Shown: positions 8,663 through 19,985 of the stretch, in pieces
Numbering within the stretch: position 1 is the stretch's first letter
Layout of the letters: each line of letters starts with the position of its first letter
DNA from: Linnemannia elongata
Taxonomy: Eukaryota > Mortierellomycota > Mortierellomycetes > Mortierellales > Mortierellaceae
NCBI GenBank assembly: GCA_036320915.1
Contig: JAXBDG010000002.1
Span: 4,182,001 to 4,246,000 of the forward strand
Length of the DNA stretch: 64,000 nt
Direction: 5' to 3'
Notes under the pieces: generated by a model
Databases searched by the model: none
What the model saw: the letters and a program-made list of their open reading frames with translations, nothing else
What the model was told of the DNA's origin: nothing
Translations under genes and position numbers: made by a program

Positions 8663-11608
8663 TTAGATGTAGTGGATGCTACCCTTCTGACTCTGCGGGG
8701 ATCCAGAGCCTCCAGAGGGAGAGCCCTGGTGATGGCCCTGCATCGAAGGAACAGAGCCAGTCGCGGTACCGAACGGATTGCTGTGGCCACCAGCGGCACT
8801 GCCTGTGTTATCTCCGGGTGCACTTCCACCACTGGCGCCATAGCTCGACGACATCTCACGACCATCCGAGCTCGACTCGTGGTATCCATCATGGGCATGA
8901 ACAGCCGCCAGTCCTGACGATGCTCCCAGCGCAGCGTTAGTTCCAAAGGCCATTGGTCCAGAATGCAAGTTGTGGTTCGAGCGGTTGGCAGGGTGCTCCA
9001 TCATCTCGGGTGCGACAACAATGTGACCAGCTCCACCACCGGCAAGGTGGCGGACAGATCCATGAGACCCGTGCGAGCCGGTGCCCTCGGGCTGACGAGA
9101 ACCGTACAAATGTCCAAGGTCACCTCCAGCGCCAGCAGCTCCAGCTCCAGCAGCCGCCGAACGAGAAACGAAACGGTTGTTAGGGTTCTCAAGACGGCGA
9201 GACTGGCGTCTGAAGATCAAGAAGAAGGCTCCAGCGATCAAGGCTAAGACCGCAATACTTCCGATAGCCAAGCCTGCAGTGGCTCCAGGGCTCAACCCCT
9301 TGGACGAGCCAGGACCAGTCAGTCCATCTCCGTTGCCACCATTGCCTCCGTTGTTTCCGCCGGGGTTGGGAAGAATAGTACCGTTGGGGTCGATGGTGTA
9401 GATGGTGCCACTGATAACGGTCAAGGAGAGCGTTGTTTGGGTGGAAATAGGCTGAGTATTCTCTGAAGTGGTGATGAGAAGACTGGTGGTAGTGGGGATG
9501 ACCTCCGAGGTAGCGCTGGTGGTAGCAATCGTCTCGGTGGTCAATGGAGGTGGAGTAGACTCTGTAATGCTAATAGAGTTACTTGTCACAGGCACAGTCG
9601 TAGGCACATCGGTGGTAGCAGACGTAGGCACATCAGTAGTAGCAGTCGTAGGCACGTCGGTGGTAGCAGTCGTAGGCACATCAGTAGTAGCAGTCGTAGG
9701 CACGTCGGTGGTAGCAGTCGTGGGCACATCGGTGGTGGCTGTCGTGGGCACATCGGTGGTAGCGGTCGTGGGCACATCGGTGGTGGCTGTCGTGGGCACA
9801 TCGGTGGTAGCGGTCGTGGGCACATCGGTGGTAGCGGTCGTGGGCACATCGGTGGTAGCGGTCGTGGGCACATCGGTGGTGGCGGTCGTAGGCACATCGG
9901 TGGTGGCGGTCGTAGGCACATCGGTGGTGGCGGTCGTGGGCACATCGGTGGTGGCTGTCGTGGGCACATCAGTAGTAGCAGTCGTAGGCACATCGGTGGT
10001 AGTCGTAGGCACATCGGTGGTGGCTGTCGTGGGCACATCGGTTGTAGTTGTAGGCACATCGGTTGTAGTCGTAGGCACATCGGTTGTAGTTGTAGGCACA
10101 TCGGTTGTAGTTGTAGGCACATCCGTTGTAGTCGTAGGCACATCCGTTGTAGTCGTAGGCACATCCGTTGTAGTCGTAGGCACATCCGTTGTAGTCGTAG
10201 GCACGTCTGTAGTGGAAGTAGCAGTGGTGGTGGCAGTACCAGTAGGGCAAACGGTGGTGCTGCAGGTAGCCTCAGCACATGTTACAGTACAAGTTGGAGT
10301 CGCTGTAGTTGTGGCGGTACCAGTGGTAGTAGTGGTGGTGCCTGAAGTGGGATCCGCAGTGGTGGTGGTGGTGGTGCCTGAAGTGGGGTCCGCAGTGGTA
10401 GTGGTGGTGGTGGTGGTGCCTGCAGTGGGATCTGCAGTGGGATCCGCAGTGGTAGTGGTGGTGCCTGAAGTGGGATCCGCAGTGGTAGTGGTGGTGGTTG
10501 GGACATCGGGCTTGCCTGGAGGTTCAACTGGAGGTCCACCTGGGGGATCAGGCTTATCTGGAGGTCCACCTGGAGGATCAGGCTTTTCTGGAGGTCCACT
10601 TGGGGATCCAGGCTCGGCTGGAGGACCGACTGGAGGCTGGGGTTCTCCACCCACGGACTCGCCAGAATCACTTGGGTTATCGGCAGGCTTGTCAGCAGGC
10701 TGGTCAGCATTGTCTGCGGGGTTGTCGGCAGGCTTGTCGGCGGGCTTATCGGCGGGCTGGTCGCCATTGTCGGCGGGCTTGTCGGCAGGCTTGTCAGCAT
10801 TGTCGGCGGGTTTGTCGGCAGGCTTGTCAGCATTGTCGGCGGGTTTGTCGGCAGGCTTGTCAGCATTGTCGGCGGGCTTATCGGCGGGCTTGTCAGCATT
10901 GTCGGCGGGCTTATCGGCAGGCTTGTCAGCATTGTCAGCATTGTCAGCGGGCTTGTCGGCAGGCTTGTCAGCATTGTCGGCGGGCTTGTCGGCGGGCTTG
11001 TCAGCATTGTCGGCGGGCTTATCGGCGGGCTTGTCAGCATTGTCGGCGGGCTTGTCGGCAGGCTTGTCAGCATTGTCGGCGGGCTTGTCGGCAGGCTTGT
11101 CAGCATTGTCTGCGGGCTTATCGGCAGGCTTGTCAGCAGGCTTGTCAGCAGGCTTGTCAGCATTGTCTGCGGGCTTATCGGCGGGCTTGTCAGCAGGCTT
11201 GTCACCATTGTCGGCGGGCTTGTCGCCAGAGTTACCGGGCTTGTCAGACGGGTTGTCAGCAGGCTTATCCGCCGGTTTATCAGCAGGCTTATCGGCTGGT
11301 TTATCAGCAGGCTTCGCGGCAGGAGCAGCAAGGATGCTAAAATCATTGGTACGCTGCTGGCGTTCAATCTTGGGGAGGGAGACTTTTTGAGTAGGCTTAT
11401 GGTGTGTCTTGGTGGTGGTTGTAGTTGTCGTGGTGGTAGTAGTAGTGGTGGTAGGTTTGGTGTTGGCGTGATGGTTTTTGTTGGGCAAAGTGACCGCAGA
11501 GGTCGCCTTAGCGGCATTTCTCTCGGCGGCGACCGAGGACGAGTGCTCGGCACGGCGACGGAGAGCGCCTGCTTCCCTCACTTTGAAGGAGATGCCGAGG
11601 AACGACAT
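8663..11608 (-). CDS. Mucin-like single-pass membrane protein with two tandem-repeat blocks
   Basis: One open frame of 981 residues. Order: a basic N-terminus containing LRRRAEH; a poly-Thr run; a block of Ala-Asp-Lys-Pro repeats (about residues 96-311) with ADKPADKPADN units; a Pro/Gly-rich linker; Thr/Ala blocks; a short four-Cys patch (PTCTVTCAEATC onward); a second block of DVPTTTT and TDVPTTATT units (about 464-672); a Ser/Thr region; one membrane helix (about 775-798) followed by basic residues FRRQSRR; and a Gly/Ser/His-rich tail of about 180 residues, probably cytosolic. The design, a long Thr-rich and presumably O-glycosylated stalk with one helix and a tail, resembles fungal cell-wall sensors (Mid2/Wsc type) and adhesins. 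No signal peptide is visible, which is odd and hints at a missing 5' exon. The function is not known. Confidence 0.8.
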   Translation of the reverse strand: MSFLGISFKVREAGALRRRAEHSSSVAAERNAAKATSAVTLPNKNHHANTKPTTTTTTTTTTTTTTKTHHKPTQKVSLPKIERQQRTNDFSILAAPAAKPADKPADKPADKPADKPADNPSDKPGNSGDKPADNGDKPADKPADKPADNADKPADKPADKPADKPADNADKPADKPADNADKPADKPADNADKPADKPADNADKPADKPADNADKPADKPADNADNADKPADKPADNADKPADKPADNADKPADKPADNADKPADKPADNADKPADKPADNGDQPADKPADKPADNPADNADQPADKPADNPSDSGESVGGEPQPPVGPPAEPGSPSGPPEKPDPPGGPPDKPDPPGGPPVEPPGKPDVPTTTTTTADPTSGTTTTTADPTADPTAGTTTTTTTTADPTSGTTTTTTADPTSGTTTTTTGTATTTATPTCTVTCAEATCSTTVCPTGTATTTATSTTDVPTTTTDVPTTTTDVPTTTTDVPTTTTDVPTTTTDVPTTTTDVPTTTTDVPTTTTDVPTTATTDVPTTTTDVPTTATTDVPTTATTDVPTTATTDVPTTATTDVPTTATTDVPTTATTDVPTTATTDVPTTATTDVPTTATTDVPTTATTDVPTTATTDVPTTATTDVPTTATTDVPTTATTDVPTTATTDVPTSATTDVPTTVPVTSNSISITESTPPPLTTETIATTSATSEVIPTTTSLLITTSENTQPISTQTTLSLTVISGTIYTIDPNGTILPNPGGNNGGNGGNGDGLTGPGSSKGLSPGATAGLAIGSIAVLALIAGAFFLIFRRQSRRLENPNNRFVSRSAAAGAGAAGAGGDLGHLYGSRQPEGTGSHGSHGSVRHLAGGGAGHIVVAPEMMEHPANRSNHNLHSGPMAFGTNAALGASSGLAAVHAHDGYHESSSDGREMSSSYGASGGSAPGDNTGSAAGGHSNPFGTATGSVPSMQGHHQGSPSGGSGSPQSQKGSIHYI
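9590..10215 (-). repeat. Coding tandem repeat, 21 and 24 base units (DVPTTTT / TDVPTTATT)
   Basis: More than two dozen head-to-tail units coding for Asp-Val-Pro followed by Thr/Ala. Units of 7 codons cluster at the N-terminal side (plus about 10040-10215) and units of 8 codons fill most of the rest. Both are multiples of three, so copy-number change keeps the frame. Neighbouring units are nearly identical in DNA, which suggests recent expansion. Confidence 0.9.
10675..11320 (-). repeat. Coding tandem repeat of about 33 bases (ADKPADKPADN)
   Basis: The plus strand shows repeats of the form ttgtcggcgggcttgtcag, the reverse of codons for Ala-Asp-Lys-Pro. Units of 4 residues build higher-order 11-residue units ending in Asn-Ala. 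The block codes for a charged Lys/Asp/Pro/Ala stretch that differs sharply from the Thr-rich block further along the same protein. Confidence 0.9.
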
Positions 11609-12087
11609 TCTAGTTGCTTTTTATTTTTTGAAGTTATTGGTCTATTACATGAAAGGATAGAAGAGGTGATGATTAGTAAGTTGTGATGGAGGGGTGAGAC
11701 GCGTCAGTTTCGCGACTGGCGAGATTTGAATAGAAAGGTGAAGGATAAGTCCATTGAAGGTGGGTAAAAAGGGCTAGAGGGGGGGGGGGGGGGGGGAGGG
11801 GGTAGTAGTAGTTTTCTGGTAGACAATGATCGCGGATAAATTGTAAAAGGATATGGTACTCCAAAAATTAGGGAGCGTTGGTATCGCTGATGTGATGCAT
11901 GCGTTAATGGTGGTTGCAGTTGGTGGTCGTAGTTGAAAAGATAAAAATAAACGAAAGGGAGGATAGGGGAGAGGGGGGTACTGACTGGCAACGTGCAATT
12001 ATTAGTCAATTGAACCCATTTTGGCGCACCATGTCCATTCTATGGTAAATTAACCTCTCACACGTACACACACTTGATATGTCTCTT

Positions 12088-12210
<123 letters not shown>

Positions 12211-12309
12211 CTCGCACGCACACACTTCCTTTGTCCCTGTGAGCAGTTGTCGTTGTCCACGTTGGTGATGGTGCAGATGGATTGTTGGAGTTGATGTGAT
12301 TGTAACCAA

Positions 12310-13620
12310 TTGCTTCAGATAGCGAGGGGGGAGGGGAGGGGGGCGATGAAAGAAAGAAAGGGGGGAGCGGAGAAGTATGACATAGAGCAGTGTGGTGGTG
12401 GGAGTTGTGTCTATAAAAGGTTGCGTCTTTAGTGGAATGAAGTTGAGACCCGTAGAGTTGAGTGAAGTTGAGTTACGTTTTGAGTTGCGGTAAGAGATAA
12501 AGATGAAGGCAGTGCAAAGAAGTGTGTGTGAACATGGGAAGGAGGATTGCTTGTCGGTATTGTCATCGTGTGGGAGTTGAGAGGGGGACATGAAGAGAGA
12601 TATAGGTGAATGAAAAAAACAGAGTTATATGCAGATGAAAAAAGGACAATGATTATGTGGCAGTGAAGAAGAGAGAGAAGGAGAGTGGAACGAGTCTGGC
12701 CTGGTTGATTGGATGATTGTTTGCTCAGGTACAAAGTGAAAATGAAAAAAATGTTTTTTCAGGAACAGGATTAACCAACAGACGAACGGTTGGATGAACG
12801 GACACACAGACGGGAGAAAAAAAAAGGGGGGGGAGGGGAGGTAGGTAGATGAAATACACACGCAACGGACATTCAACCCGAAAGAAGTTGTCGTTACTGC
12901 CGATAATAAGTGTGGTTATCATCGATGTATGTATCGTGTAGTCCGTATGTGTTTGTGTGTGAGAGAGAGACAGTAGGGGTATGTGTATGTGTATGAGAGC
13001 AAGACACATATAGATGGCTGTTGTGGTCGTGGGTTGGAAGGAGGAAGGAAGAAGAGTGTAAGAAGAATGAATGTTATTGTTACCTTCTCCTGTGCGGGTT
13101 AGGAGGGTGTAGGGGAGAGTGAAAGGGGGCTGTTCAGTTGTAGAGTGAATTAGACAAACAAAAGAAAGGAGCGCCCTAGGAATGGAGTACTGGTCGTGAC
13201 GTTGATGGAGGGAGAGAAGAGGAGGGAGGAGTGGTAGGGAATGATGACGCGGAAGCCCGGAGTTGTTGTGGATGGATGATGATGGGAGGAGGGAAGTTGA
13301 GGTAGGGAGGGTGATGGAGTTGATGGAGGGGGCGACGAGAGAAAAGAGAGAAAAGAGAGAAAAGAGAAGAGTGGTGAAGGGAGGTAAGGGAGATAAAAAA
13401 AAAAGAGGGTTGCCGGTCGGAGAAAGGGAAGGGGAAGGGGGAAGGGTCAAAGAAGAAGAGAAGGAAGAGGAGGAGGAAGGGAGGACAACAACAAAGAAGT
13501 AAAGGGTAGGGCTGAAGGGAGTGGGCGTGGGCGAGGAAGGGGCAAAGGAGAAAGAAGGAAAAAAAAAGAAAAAAGAGAGAAAAGAGAAGGTCAAAGGGGA
13601 AAGATTAAAGAGTCTCTCTC
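12310..13620 (-). promoter_or_regulatory. Long purine/pyrimidine-asymmetric tract, C/T-rich on the minus strand
   Basis: For about 1.3 kb the plus strand is dominated by G and A, with A runs and GAGA repeats, most strongly at 13200-13620. Similar but shorter tracts sit just upstream of start codons elsewhere in the window, C/T-rich on the sense strand. By analogy this may mark the true promoter of the mucin-like gene, 1.5-2 kb from the assigned ATG. Confidence 0.4.
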
Positions 13621-14900
13621 ACCTGTAGAAACCCCCTCACTCTTCATCCATACCCACATTCACACTCCCACTCTCCTTTTTCACTCCCTCTCTCTCTCTC
13701 TTACTCTCACCCTCTCTGTAAGAGGGTGTTTTGTTCACTTAGGAAATTATTTTGCTGTCGCTGTTGCTGTTGCAGCTACTATTGTTGTTGTTGCTTACTG
13801 AGGAATCCTGCTCTCGGTACCAAACATGTCTATGTTGTCGATGAATGATATGTGTACGTTTAAAAATAAACAGAGTAAGAAAAATAATTAAATTGAACAA
13901 CACCCAAGTCGACAAACAACAATATCAACAACTCAACGGCCATTCTTCCTTAATTATCCTCAAAGAAGGTCCCCAATAGGGTTTTACACGGACACATCGT
14001 CTGTCTCTTGTTTCCTTGTTTTCCCCCTTTTTTTTTTTCCTTTTTTTCCCCTCTTTTCAACAACCAGCGGCATCCTCACATTCCTTTCTCTAATCGATAA
14101 AAAAAAAAATGATATGAACAGACGCGGCGATGCACCTTCTCTCTTCAATTGCCCTTCAGATATGAAAAACATGCCAAAACAATCAGAACTGATGCGCCTC
14201 CGACAACGTCCCTTCCCACCACATTCATCTCCTCCCTCTCCTCTCAATTCCGCTCGGCTCTCAGTCCTGGTTGCAACGGCGGCGTCTCCTCTCTTCTCTC
14301 ATGGCAACTTGTCGGCACTGCCCAGAGATAGGAAGGCAGATAGGCGAGACAAGACAAGACAAGACAAACAACCTTTGTGTGTTTCGTCAGGGCAAATAGG
14401 ATGTAACGCTCTCGACAATTTTGTGTTTTTCTTTTCCACCTTTTGCATGTCATGTCCGCTTCTTTGTTTAGAGTTTTGTTGTGTTTGTGTCTTTGAGTAC
14501 AATCCTCGCCGCGTCTGTATATCTCTCTATGATGACAGGTAAGAATGGCATCTTCGCAATCCCGTTTGTTTACCTATGCTCAATCTTTTGCAACTCTCAT
14601 CCACCAGACAAAATGGCAATAGCTACTCTTCTCCATCGCCATTCGCTGCTGTTACGGTCTCGTCTTCTCCTCTTGTTCGCCGCCGCTCCTGCCCCTGTCT
14701 TTTTTTTGTACCTCTCTTTTTTTCTGCCCACCTGCCGCCAGAGTGTGCCTGTCCTGCTGTCCAAAGGTTAATCATGATTATTACCTCTATAACATTTTGT
14801 GAGCCTGATCCTTTTCCTCCCTGTCTCCTCTCGCCGGTCCGTCTGATTCTCTGAAAAAAGTGAGCCTGGGGGGTGGATACAAAAAATATTGAAAAAAGTC

Positions 14901-14911
<11 letters not shown>

Positions 14912-14951
<40 letters not shown>
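14912..14951. repeat. (GA)n microsatellite, about 20 copies
   Basis: A clean GA run inside the gene-free region between the mucin-like gene and importin alpha. Confidence 0.9.
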
Positions 14952-14955
<4 letters not shown>

Positions 14956-16516
14956 GAGCACCCACCCACATCTATCTCTCATTTTGCCCTTAGTAAAAAG
15001 AATAAACACAGTGAGCGAAAAAAAAAAAAAAATAAACACACAATACACCATACAAATCGTACCTCACAGTTTACACACGCCTCCAATCCATGCCGCAGTT
15101 ATGGCTCGTCCCATCCTTCTTTAATCTGTCAACCAGAAGAGATTAAACAAAGTAGAAAATGGCGAAGAAGGGTCCGCGAATGTGGCAAAACAAACGATTG
15201 GAATGCTGCTGCCATGCCGGATACCTCAGCCTGGATCGTTCTCTTGCATCAATCTCTTTTCAATTAGCCTCTTTGAGTAAAGCATGGGATGTGATTAATT
15301 TCTTGCACATTCCTATCCTCACCTTCTCACTCCCACACTCGGACCCTGCCTCACATTTTTTTCCCTCCCTCGTTGTCTTCCTTCGTGTCCCCCACCTTCC
15401 CCACCTCCCCAACCTACGCACCCCATGAGAGATGCACTCCTATTTTCCCCTTACCAGCTGTTAGCCCTTTCTATTTTTTTTTCCTTCCTACAACGAGCAT
15501 TGGGATACCTCCAGGGCTGAATGCTTTTTCTTGACCATACCTCTTCTCCTTCGCTCTCACATACACACGCACCACCCCTCCATGCTCCAGCTCTTGTTTT
15601 TTTTTCGATCGGACTCACACATCCACAAGCTTACACACACTCTTGCTCTTGGGCGGGCTTTCATACGTTTAGTTTTCAATCTTCTCCAAACATCCATGCA
15701 AGGAAAAGAAAGAAGAGACCTAACACCTATCTCTTTTCAACCGAGACACACATTCCCAAGCCCCCCCGTCAAAACACACGCTTTGACAAACCCATAAGAA
15801 AAAAAACGAGACATCCCCAGCGCAGACTTCCCCCCATAGCCTGAGACAAAAGGTCCCATAGTTCCGAATCAATTCAAAGAAAAATAAAGTGGTGACCCCC
15901 CCCTTCCTCGTCTTCCAATTTAAATCTCCGCTTCAAATGAAAGAACACTCACATCCAACTTTCAACTTTCAGCACATGCACCCCGTCCTATTTCGATTCT
16001 CACAGGGGCCCGTACTCTCCCTCCCTCTCTCGCTCCAGCCCATGGCTGCAGCCCTCAAATTATATTCGAAATTCTATTCCAGCTTCATATTCCAACTCCA
16101 GCTGCGCCAACAATTACATATGCCATGTACCATTCATGACATGGGCCACAAGTCCACAATCCCCTCACGCCCCCACTCATATCCTTCCCCGATTCAATTA
16201 GTCTATCCATTACTTGATCATAGTTCCTCAGAGACCCTTGCATTCCAGAGAAATCCAAGCCCATGACGAATGAATTGTAGCTGTATTATGTAAAAAGAGC
16301 CTTCCTGTACTTTAGGAACTGATATGAAAACAAAGCAATAGCATCAGCATCAACGACGACTCCAGCAAGAAAGAAGAGACGACTTGTTTAGCCTATGAAG
16401 GCCATGCAAAGTGGGGACCAAGAAATGAGAGAAAAAGGGTAAGGGAGCCCCGTATTGCCTTGTAATGGGAATATATAGCCCAGTCAACCTCTCGCCACGG
16501 CAAGTACAAAGAGTTG

Positions 16517-19500
16517 TTACGCAAGGTTCATCCGACTGACGCGGTCCTCCATATCATCAAGGTCAAAGTCGACATCGTTCGACCCGCCGCCTCGTCCTGC
16601 TTGTACGTGATGGCTGTAGTATCCATTGCTATCATGGTACTCGTCATCGTCCAGATCCTCATCCTCGCCATCCTCATGGTAATCCGATCCATATCCGTCT
16701 CGACGCCCCCGACCGCTGGTGCTTGATCCTTGTTGTCTCTCGCTAAAGAATGGTCCGAACCCTTCATTCTCAGGTCCAAACTCGAAAAAGTTTTCCAGAA
16801 TCGTCTCTACGCGCTTCTTGACTGAAGCTCCCAGGGGTGCCATCGTCACCTGTCCCGATCTGGTATTTGTGCTCGACATCTCGCCATTGTCATTCTGCGT
16901 GAATCGAAGGTGCTGCAGTGGCCGTGGCAGCATCTTGCTGTTGTCTAGATATCTCAACTCGGTCTCGCTCGGTGTTTGGCTCGACAACCTCAACAGCTCC
17001 AACAGGATCAACCCTCCTTCGCAATCCACCACCCACAGCTTCATGAACTGCTCCTTGGGGTGGTGTTCGTTACACCGCAGGACGTTAAACACAATATCCA
17101 GCAGCTTAGTTAACAGCGCGGTGTGCATCAGTCCAATCGCTGGGAGAACATAGGACGTCTTCCTGGTCTTGCGGGGGTCAATCAGCTGCGCAATCGATGG
17201 GAGCAACTCCAGGCGATACACAAGGTGGCTACATGATAAAAAAAAAAGAGGAAAGATTCTCTAGTTAGTCTCTCAATTTATCATTCCTGATAATCCGACC
17301 TGCACGAAATCACAGCACGGAGGTGGACAGAAAAGATACTTTCTCAACAAGGCTGAACAATAGGCACTTACCCCGTGATTTCCAGGTCCAACACACTTGT
17401 GGCATTGCTAACCACCCAAGCAGCCTCACGCAACACACGCCAGTCGCCATCCTCTGTGTGGAATTCAGGGCCGTCTTCGCTTTGATCCTCTCCGCCCAAA
17501 TCTCCTCGCCTTAGAATCTCCAGGACACGACGCATGACGTTTCCATTGTCCTGAACGGTCACCTCTCTCACTTGGTCTGCAGTTCCTGCTGTAATGTTGG
17601 AGATTCCGAGGAGAGCATCACGACGAATAGTGCTGTTTGGATGAGCCAAGAGGTCGGGAGATCCCAAGACTGGAATCGCCATTGCGTCAATCAAAAGTTG
17701 GGTGTGGTGTTCGGGTCCAGAAGCAATATTGATCAATGACCGCAAAGAAGGCACCTGGATCGTTGGATGTGGCTCACTAATCAAATCAAGGAACAAGAAC
17801 GTGGTATGGTGAGTTATGTTGTTCATCCTTTGCGCCTTGTGAATGTGCATACGCAATGGACCAAACTGTGCCTGACCAAATGTCAATCGCCAATGACATA
17901 CCTCAGTAATGCGACAAAGCGCGCGCACAACTCGCGGTCGATGACCACATTCTCCAGGTTCATCTTGTGAGTTCCGTTCAAGATACGACACATAGCCCAG
18001 CTAAGAAGAACAATGGAAGAAAAAATGGCGCGTCAATATTTGAACACTTGGACATAACAATATCAACGGCCAGGTATCCTGAATACAATAATTCCTCATG
18101 TTCATTTTCTCGTACCAAGTATCGGCAAGAATGTCCGTCTCGTCAATATACATCAATCGCCTTAACATAGGGAATGCAGGAGTGACCTGTTGATATATCG
18201 GTAGAGTATAGAGGATAACAGTTAGTCACGTTGACCTTTCTCGATATGCGGATAAAAGGACCCGATCAAACGACACCCGGAAACTAACGTTACCTGGAGC
18301 CATTCGGGAGCAGCACGGCCACTACCTCGGCAGAGATTTGACACGCACCACACTGCAATCTTGAGGATCATATACTTTTGCTCCTTGGCAACAGTGGGGT
18401 CCTCGCACATCTCAATAAGCTGAAGGATCACTTCCAATGCGCCTGATCTCAAAATGAGGTCCCTGTAAGGTGGTCCGTCACCAGAGATATTTCCAAGCGC
18501 CCAAATCGTCTATTATATAGAAAACAAATTGACGGGTTAAATATAGTTAATATAAGTTGGCAAGACAAATGAGATCAAGCCGACATAGGATGAGCGCCAT
18601 AGGTGGGCTTACTTGAGTCTGGACATGGACACATCGCGAGACACGCAGGTTGTGAATGAGTGGTGCCAAGATGCCTGCCTCTACCAACTTTTCAGTTTGA
18701 GCCGTAGTTCCTGCCTATTTTGATGATACGACCATGGTCAATGAAGTAAAGAGTAAGGATTAGTAATAGTCCTAGAGCATTTGGTCCCGAGTTGGTCAAC
18801 CATCCTCTACAGCGTATCATCTTCTTGCTTGATGCACTTACAGCAATGTTTGTGACAACCCAGGCTGTCTCGTACTGGAATAGTTTTAGAGGGCGAGATG
18901 CAGAAGGAAAAATAGAAATGGGTTTAGTATGATAAATTCGGAGGGACGCATAACAAACAAGCGGTCAAGGGCAGGTGCAACAACAACAAAAAAAAGTCCC
19001 CTCATATATATTCCATTCGTACCTGGAGATCGGGACAATCGCTCATGTTTAGGAAGGTGATAAAGAAGTTGATGCAGTCGAGCGCGAGTACATGATCGAT
19101 CCTAGGCAGCACGTCCTCTAAATCGTGCGGAAAATGGGGGAAGAATGCTAGTTGTCAGCAGGTGAACCCATTATTAACAAACAAAACAAGCTAGGGGGTG
19201 GGGATGTGAAAAAAAGTGAAAAGGTGAGTGGAGGTAAACTTACGGAGGGACAAGTACTTGCGGATACGGACCATGGCGAGCAACTGCTGTTCATAGTTCC
19301 CAGAGGCCAGCAGGTTGTAGAGTGGCTGGGCAAAGGCAGGCAGCTAGTACATACATTTGACGGTTAGAGAGTCAAGTCAACCAGGGGCGACGGTCAGTCT
19401 CTGTGGAGCTTGAAAAAATGGACGTAGGCGGTGGCAAAAAAAAAGTCCCGATGCCTATGTGACTTTGGACACCCGTGGCAAATCCAGGCTGCTAAATCAA

Positions 19501-19667
19501 CGTCAATCCAGGAGAACCCTTGTCTCTACGTTATCCATGGTGTCTATCCTGGTGAAAAGTCCTTTGCTTCTAGTCACGTCAGAAAGCAGCATTGCAGCCG
19601 GAAAAGGTCCTGAGTTCCGCAAAGGGGAGCGGTAAATACAGTACAGACGCGTCTCAATCGATGCGGG

Positions 19668-19702
<35 letters not shown>

Positions 19703-19985
19703 TGCAATAAAAAAACATAACAAAAAAAAATGCCTCCTTGCACGCCTTCGAAAAGTTACGCTTGGTGCTTACCATGGTGGAGATGTCGGTGATGTTCATC
19801 TCGTCTGGGATGTTGGTGGAAGGGTTGAGGGTGACATTGGACAGTTTCCTGTTCAGCTGTTCAATCAGGTCATCCTCTTCATCCTGGTCGTTGCCTCCGT
19901 TTCGTTGAGCGTTTGAACCCTTTTGCTTGAGTTGCGCGCTTGAGCGGGAGGGCTTGCTGGCAGCCGAGGAGCGGGTGGCCAGCAT
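16517..19985 (-). CDS. Divergent importin alpha (karyopherin alpha) with long acidic tail
   Basis: Importin alpha binds nuclear localisation signals and hands cargo to importin beta. Ten exons (19985-19773, 19343-19244, 19117-19023, 18874-18842, 18714-18613, 18509-18294, 18186-18116, 18000-17902, 17776-17372, 17228-16517) join to 2046 bases and 681 residues. Armadillo repeats are clear, with the cargo-binding W-x3-N ladder in YETAWVVTNIAAGT, TIWALGNISGDG, AVWCVSNLCRG and AWVVSNATS, and ADTCWAM matching the conserved DACWAL step. Two steps are altered: CWAMCRILNG lacks the Asn and ALLGISNITAG lacks the Trp. The N-terminal 71 residues are Gln/Asn/Asp-rich with scattered Lys/Arg; I see no dense Arg-rich importin-beta-binding helix. 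The C-terminus adds over 100 residues, acidic and then Gly-rich. Usual length is about 530-550, so this is probably a paralogue rather than the main importin alpha. Confidence 0.88.
19668..19699. repeat. A32 homopolymer in importin alpha intron 1
   Basis: An uninterrupted A run on the plus strand (T run on the gene's sense strand) within the 429-base first intron. Confidence 0.95.

Noticed and set aside
9468..11390. 640-codon open frame on the plus strand with Val-Gly-Thr-Ser repeats
   Set aside because: It is the mirror of the tandem repeats in the minus-strand mucin-like gene. Repeats without stops in one strand easily stay open on the other, and it lacks any non-repeat domain.
12725..13594. 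289-codon minus-strand frame rich in Phe, Ser and Pro
   Set aside because: It follows the C/T-rich tract only. Composition, not selection, keeps it open; no motif or splice structure supports it.
14114..14542. 142-codon plus-strand frame
   Set aside because: No motif, biased composition, and it lies in a repeat-rich region without a matching leader or neighbouring exon.
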